Source: Anseranas semipalmata (taxonomy: Eukaryota > Chordata > Aves > Anseriformes > Anseranatidae). From it: DNA of 64,000 nucleotides. The notes under the pieces are model-generated. The model ran no database searches. It had not been told where the DNA came from and saw only the letters and a list, made by a program, of their open reading frames with translations. Location: positions 98,790 through 162,789 of the forward strand of contig VXAA01000605.1 in assembly GCA_013399115.1 (NCBI GenBank), in the 5' to 3' direction. Numbering within the stretch: position 1 is the stretch's first letter; each line of letters begins with the position of its first letter. Position numbers and translations under genes: made by a program. This document shows positions 62,413 to 64,000 of this stretch, in pieces.

Positions 62413-64000
62413 CTGTCAAAACACATATAAGGATCTTTTAGCTATTTTGCATATTACAGCATTCACTTTTCCAAACAGTATCAGACTCAGACATGTGACA
62501 TTACCCACTGCAGCTTATTTTAGACACCAGAGAAACAACTAGATCAAGAGCTTAATCCAGAGTAGTCAGTAGGCTAATAGGTAATGACAACATAAAAGGA
62601 TGAAGGACTTAAAACCAGTTGAGCATTCAATACTTTTCTGCAAAAGTGGCTCTCCTAGAATAAAAATACCTATATTCTTAACAAGTTCAATTCTTACAAA
62701 AGCCGCTAATTTACTGTTTAATTTTTTTTGCCTATATTACAACCATCTTTGTTAGCAGCAGTTGTAAAAAAAAAAAAAAAGAGAGAAAGAGGGAGCTCTA
62801 TTAATAAATCTAAATTGTAGTACATTTCCTATTTACAACAACCAGATTAGATATTCACACAAGATAAGCACAATTTCTAGAGGTCTTAGTGGTGTTTGGT
62901 TGGTTGGTTTTAAACACAGTAAACAGGAGGTGAAAATGAAAGGAAGCCACCAACTGTCCCCACACCTTCTCCCAAGTCCTCTTGGTATTTCATTGGAACA
63001 GTGGGCAATAATTTCTCACCAGGTATTAAAAACAAACATCAAAACATTCAAAGTTTACCAGCACATACCATGGCATGAAATTGTCTGTTAAAATGATGCT
63101 GGGGAATTTCATAATTTCTGTACCACAACAGCTTAACTGAATTATGAGGCCTGTTTTTTTAAGGGGGTGGGGAGCAGGAGAGGAAGCACAGCATGCTGCA
63201 TCACACTACATATTTAGGCTCGTTAAATATTTTTCCACATTTGATGAAATATTTATTCATACCAATTCAATGTATAATGTGAATTTGAGAATCAGAAATT
63301 AGATAACGAAAACACACAAAGACAATTTAAGAAATGTTTAGAATTCTGTATGCACTTTCTGGATACAGTTTCTGAAGAAAGAACATATTTTAAAGCAAAC
63401 AATTTTAAAACAGAATAATCCTAATGAAACTGTTTCACTTTTTAAAATTTCCTTAATTTATGCATCTTGCTGTGACATAATTTAACAGGGGATCAAACAC
63501 ATCTTATTAGCTTTAAGACTGACCAGAAAACATGAACTCTTAAATCAACTAAAATCATTCACAGATGTTTAAGTCTTAAGCTATCACTTCATTAAAATAG
63601 ATGTAAGCAAGTGTGCTTTATGTTTGGTTAAAGCCATTTTTCTTCTCATGCAGACCACGTTGAATTAACTCCAAAATTAATTTTAAAACAACTGCAACAT
63701 CTTTAGATACTGTAAGCCTGAAGCATTTGTTTTTCTTAGTTCAAAGTATCCTTTAAAATGAACAAGAGATTACAGTTTATAAGATAGTATTTTGCAATTG
63801 ATTTATTAAATACTTCCACAGCACTACAAATACAACACTCAAAAATAAGGCATGATGTCAGAGTAGCTGAGTTCTTTCAGACTTAACTTGGTAACACGGC
63901 CACATCTGTCAGCACTGCTGGCAAAGGACATCCTAAATAGCCTGCATAAACAGCTCTTGGTTTTACACTACAACGCTTCACTGACTTCAAGTGACTTTTA
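62413..64000 (-). other. SUB1: SUB1 intron, partial (continues beyond right edge)
   Basis: The sequence upstream of the penultimate exon in gene orientation. I looked for the preceding SUB1 exon (serine-rich linker ending Met-Phe-Gln before the core) and do not find it, so this is intron to the end of the window. It is AT-rich, with an A-run at about 62,766-62,780 and a short GGTT repeat near 62,896-62,909. Confidence 0.8.

Noticed and set aside
62413..64000. Search for the next upstream SUB1 exon (serine-rich linker)
   Set aside because: No minus-strand sequence encoding the expected residues with a donor was found, so the exon must lie beyond the right edge.
1..64000. CRISPR arrays, bacterial operons, prophage or rRNA genes
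   Set aside because: The direct repeats present are simple microsatellites or two- to three-copy duplications; gene structure with introns and CR1 elements shows vertebrate DNA.

Overview
This window is vertebrate, almost certainly avian, nuclear DNA. At least seven clear CR1 LINE 3' ends are scattered through it, and two stretches around a run of Ns match a long terminal repeat common in bird genomes. The only recognisable gene is SUB1 (the PC4 transcriptional coactivator), on the minus strand at the right end. In birds SUB1 lies on the Z chromosome, so a Z origin is likely, but that is inference from gene identity.

Layout. Positions 1-645 are a perfect (GAAAA)129 microsatellite that touches the window edge. 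From about 650 to 59,700 I find no protein-coding gene. This stretch is intergenic-type DNA holding CR1 fragments (near 2.8, 12.1, 23.5, 28.1, 30.5, 42.2, 42.5, 44.9-45.4, 47.8 and 55.9 kb), one older degraded LINE/SINE tail (32.1 kb), simple repeats, several short tandem duplications, and a 604-base assembly gap (36,558-37,161) inside a solo LTR of an endogenous retrovirus. From about 47 kb rightward the DNA looks visibly more AT-rich than the left half.

The last two coding exons of SUB1 are at 62,304-62,412 and 59,724-59,803 (minus strand), separated by a 2.5 kb intron. Together they encode 62 residues, which is nearly the whole C-terminal single-strand DNA-binding and dimerisation domain. 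Splice sites, phase and stop codon all agree. The N-terminal exons lie beyond the right edge. Downstream of the stop the sequence continues into a 3' UTR of undetermined length, with a plausible first poly(A) signal about 230 bases on.

By human synteny (SUB1 followed by NPR3, same strand) the large non-coding part would be the SUB1-NPR3 interval, but I see no NPR3 exon. I found no convincing new biological system. The most useful leads are the gap-containing LTR, the very long pure microsatellite, a 13-bp perfect hairpin at 30.8 kb, a possible short spliced exon at 5.2 kb, and a few lineage-type duplications.
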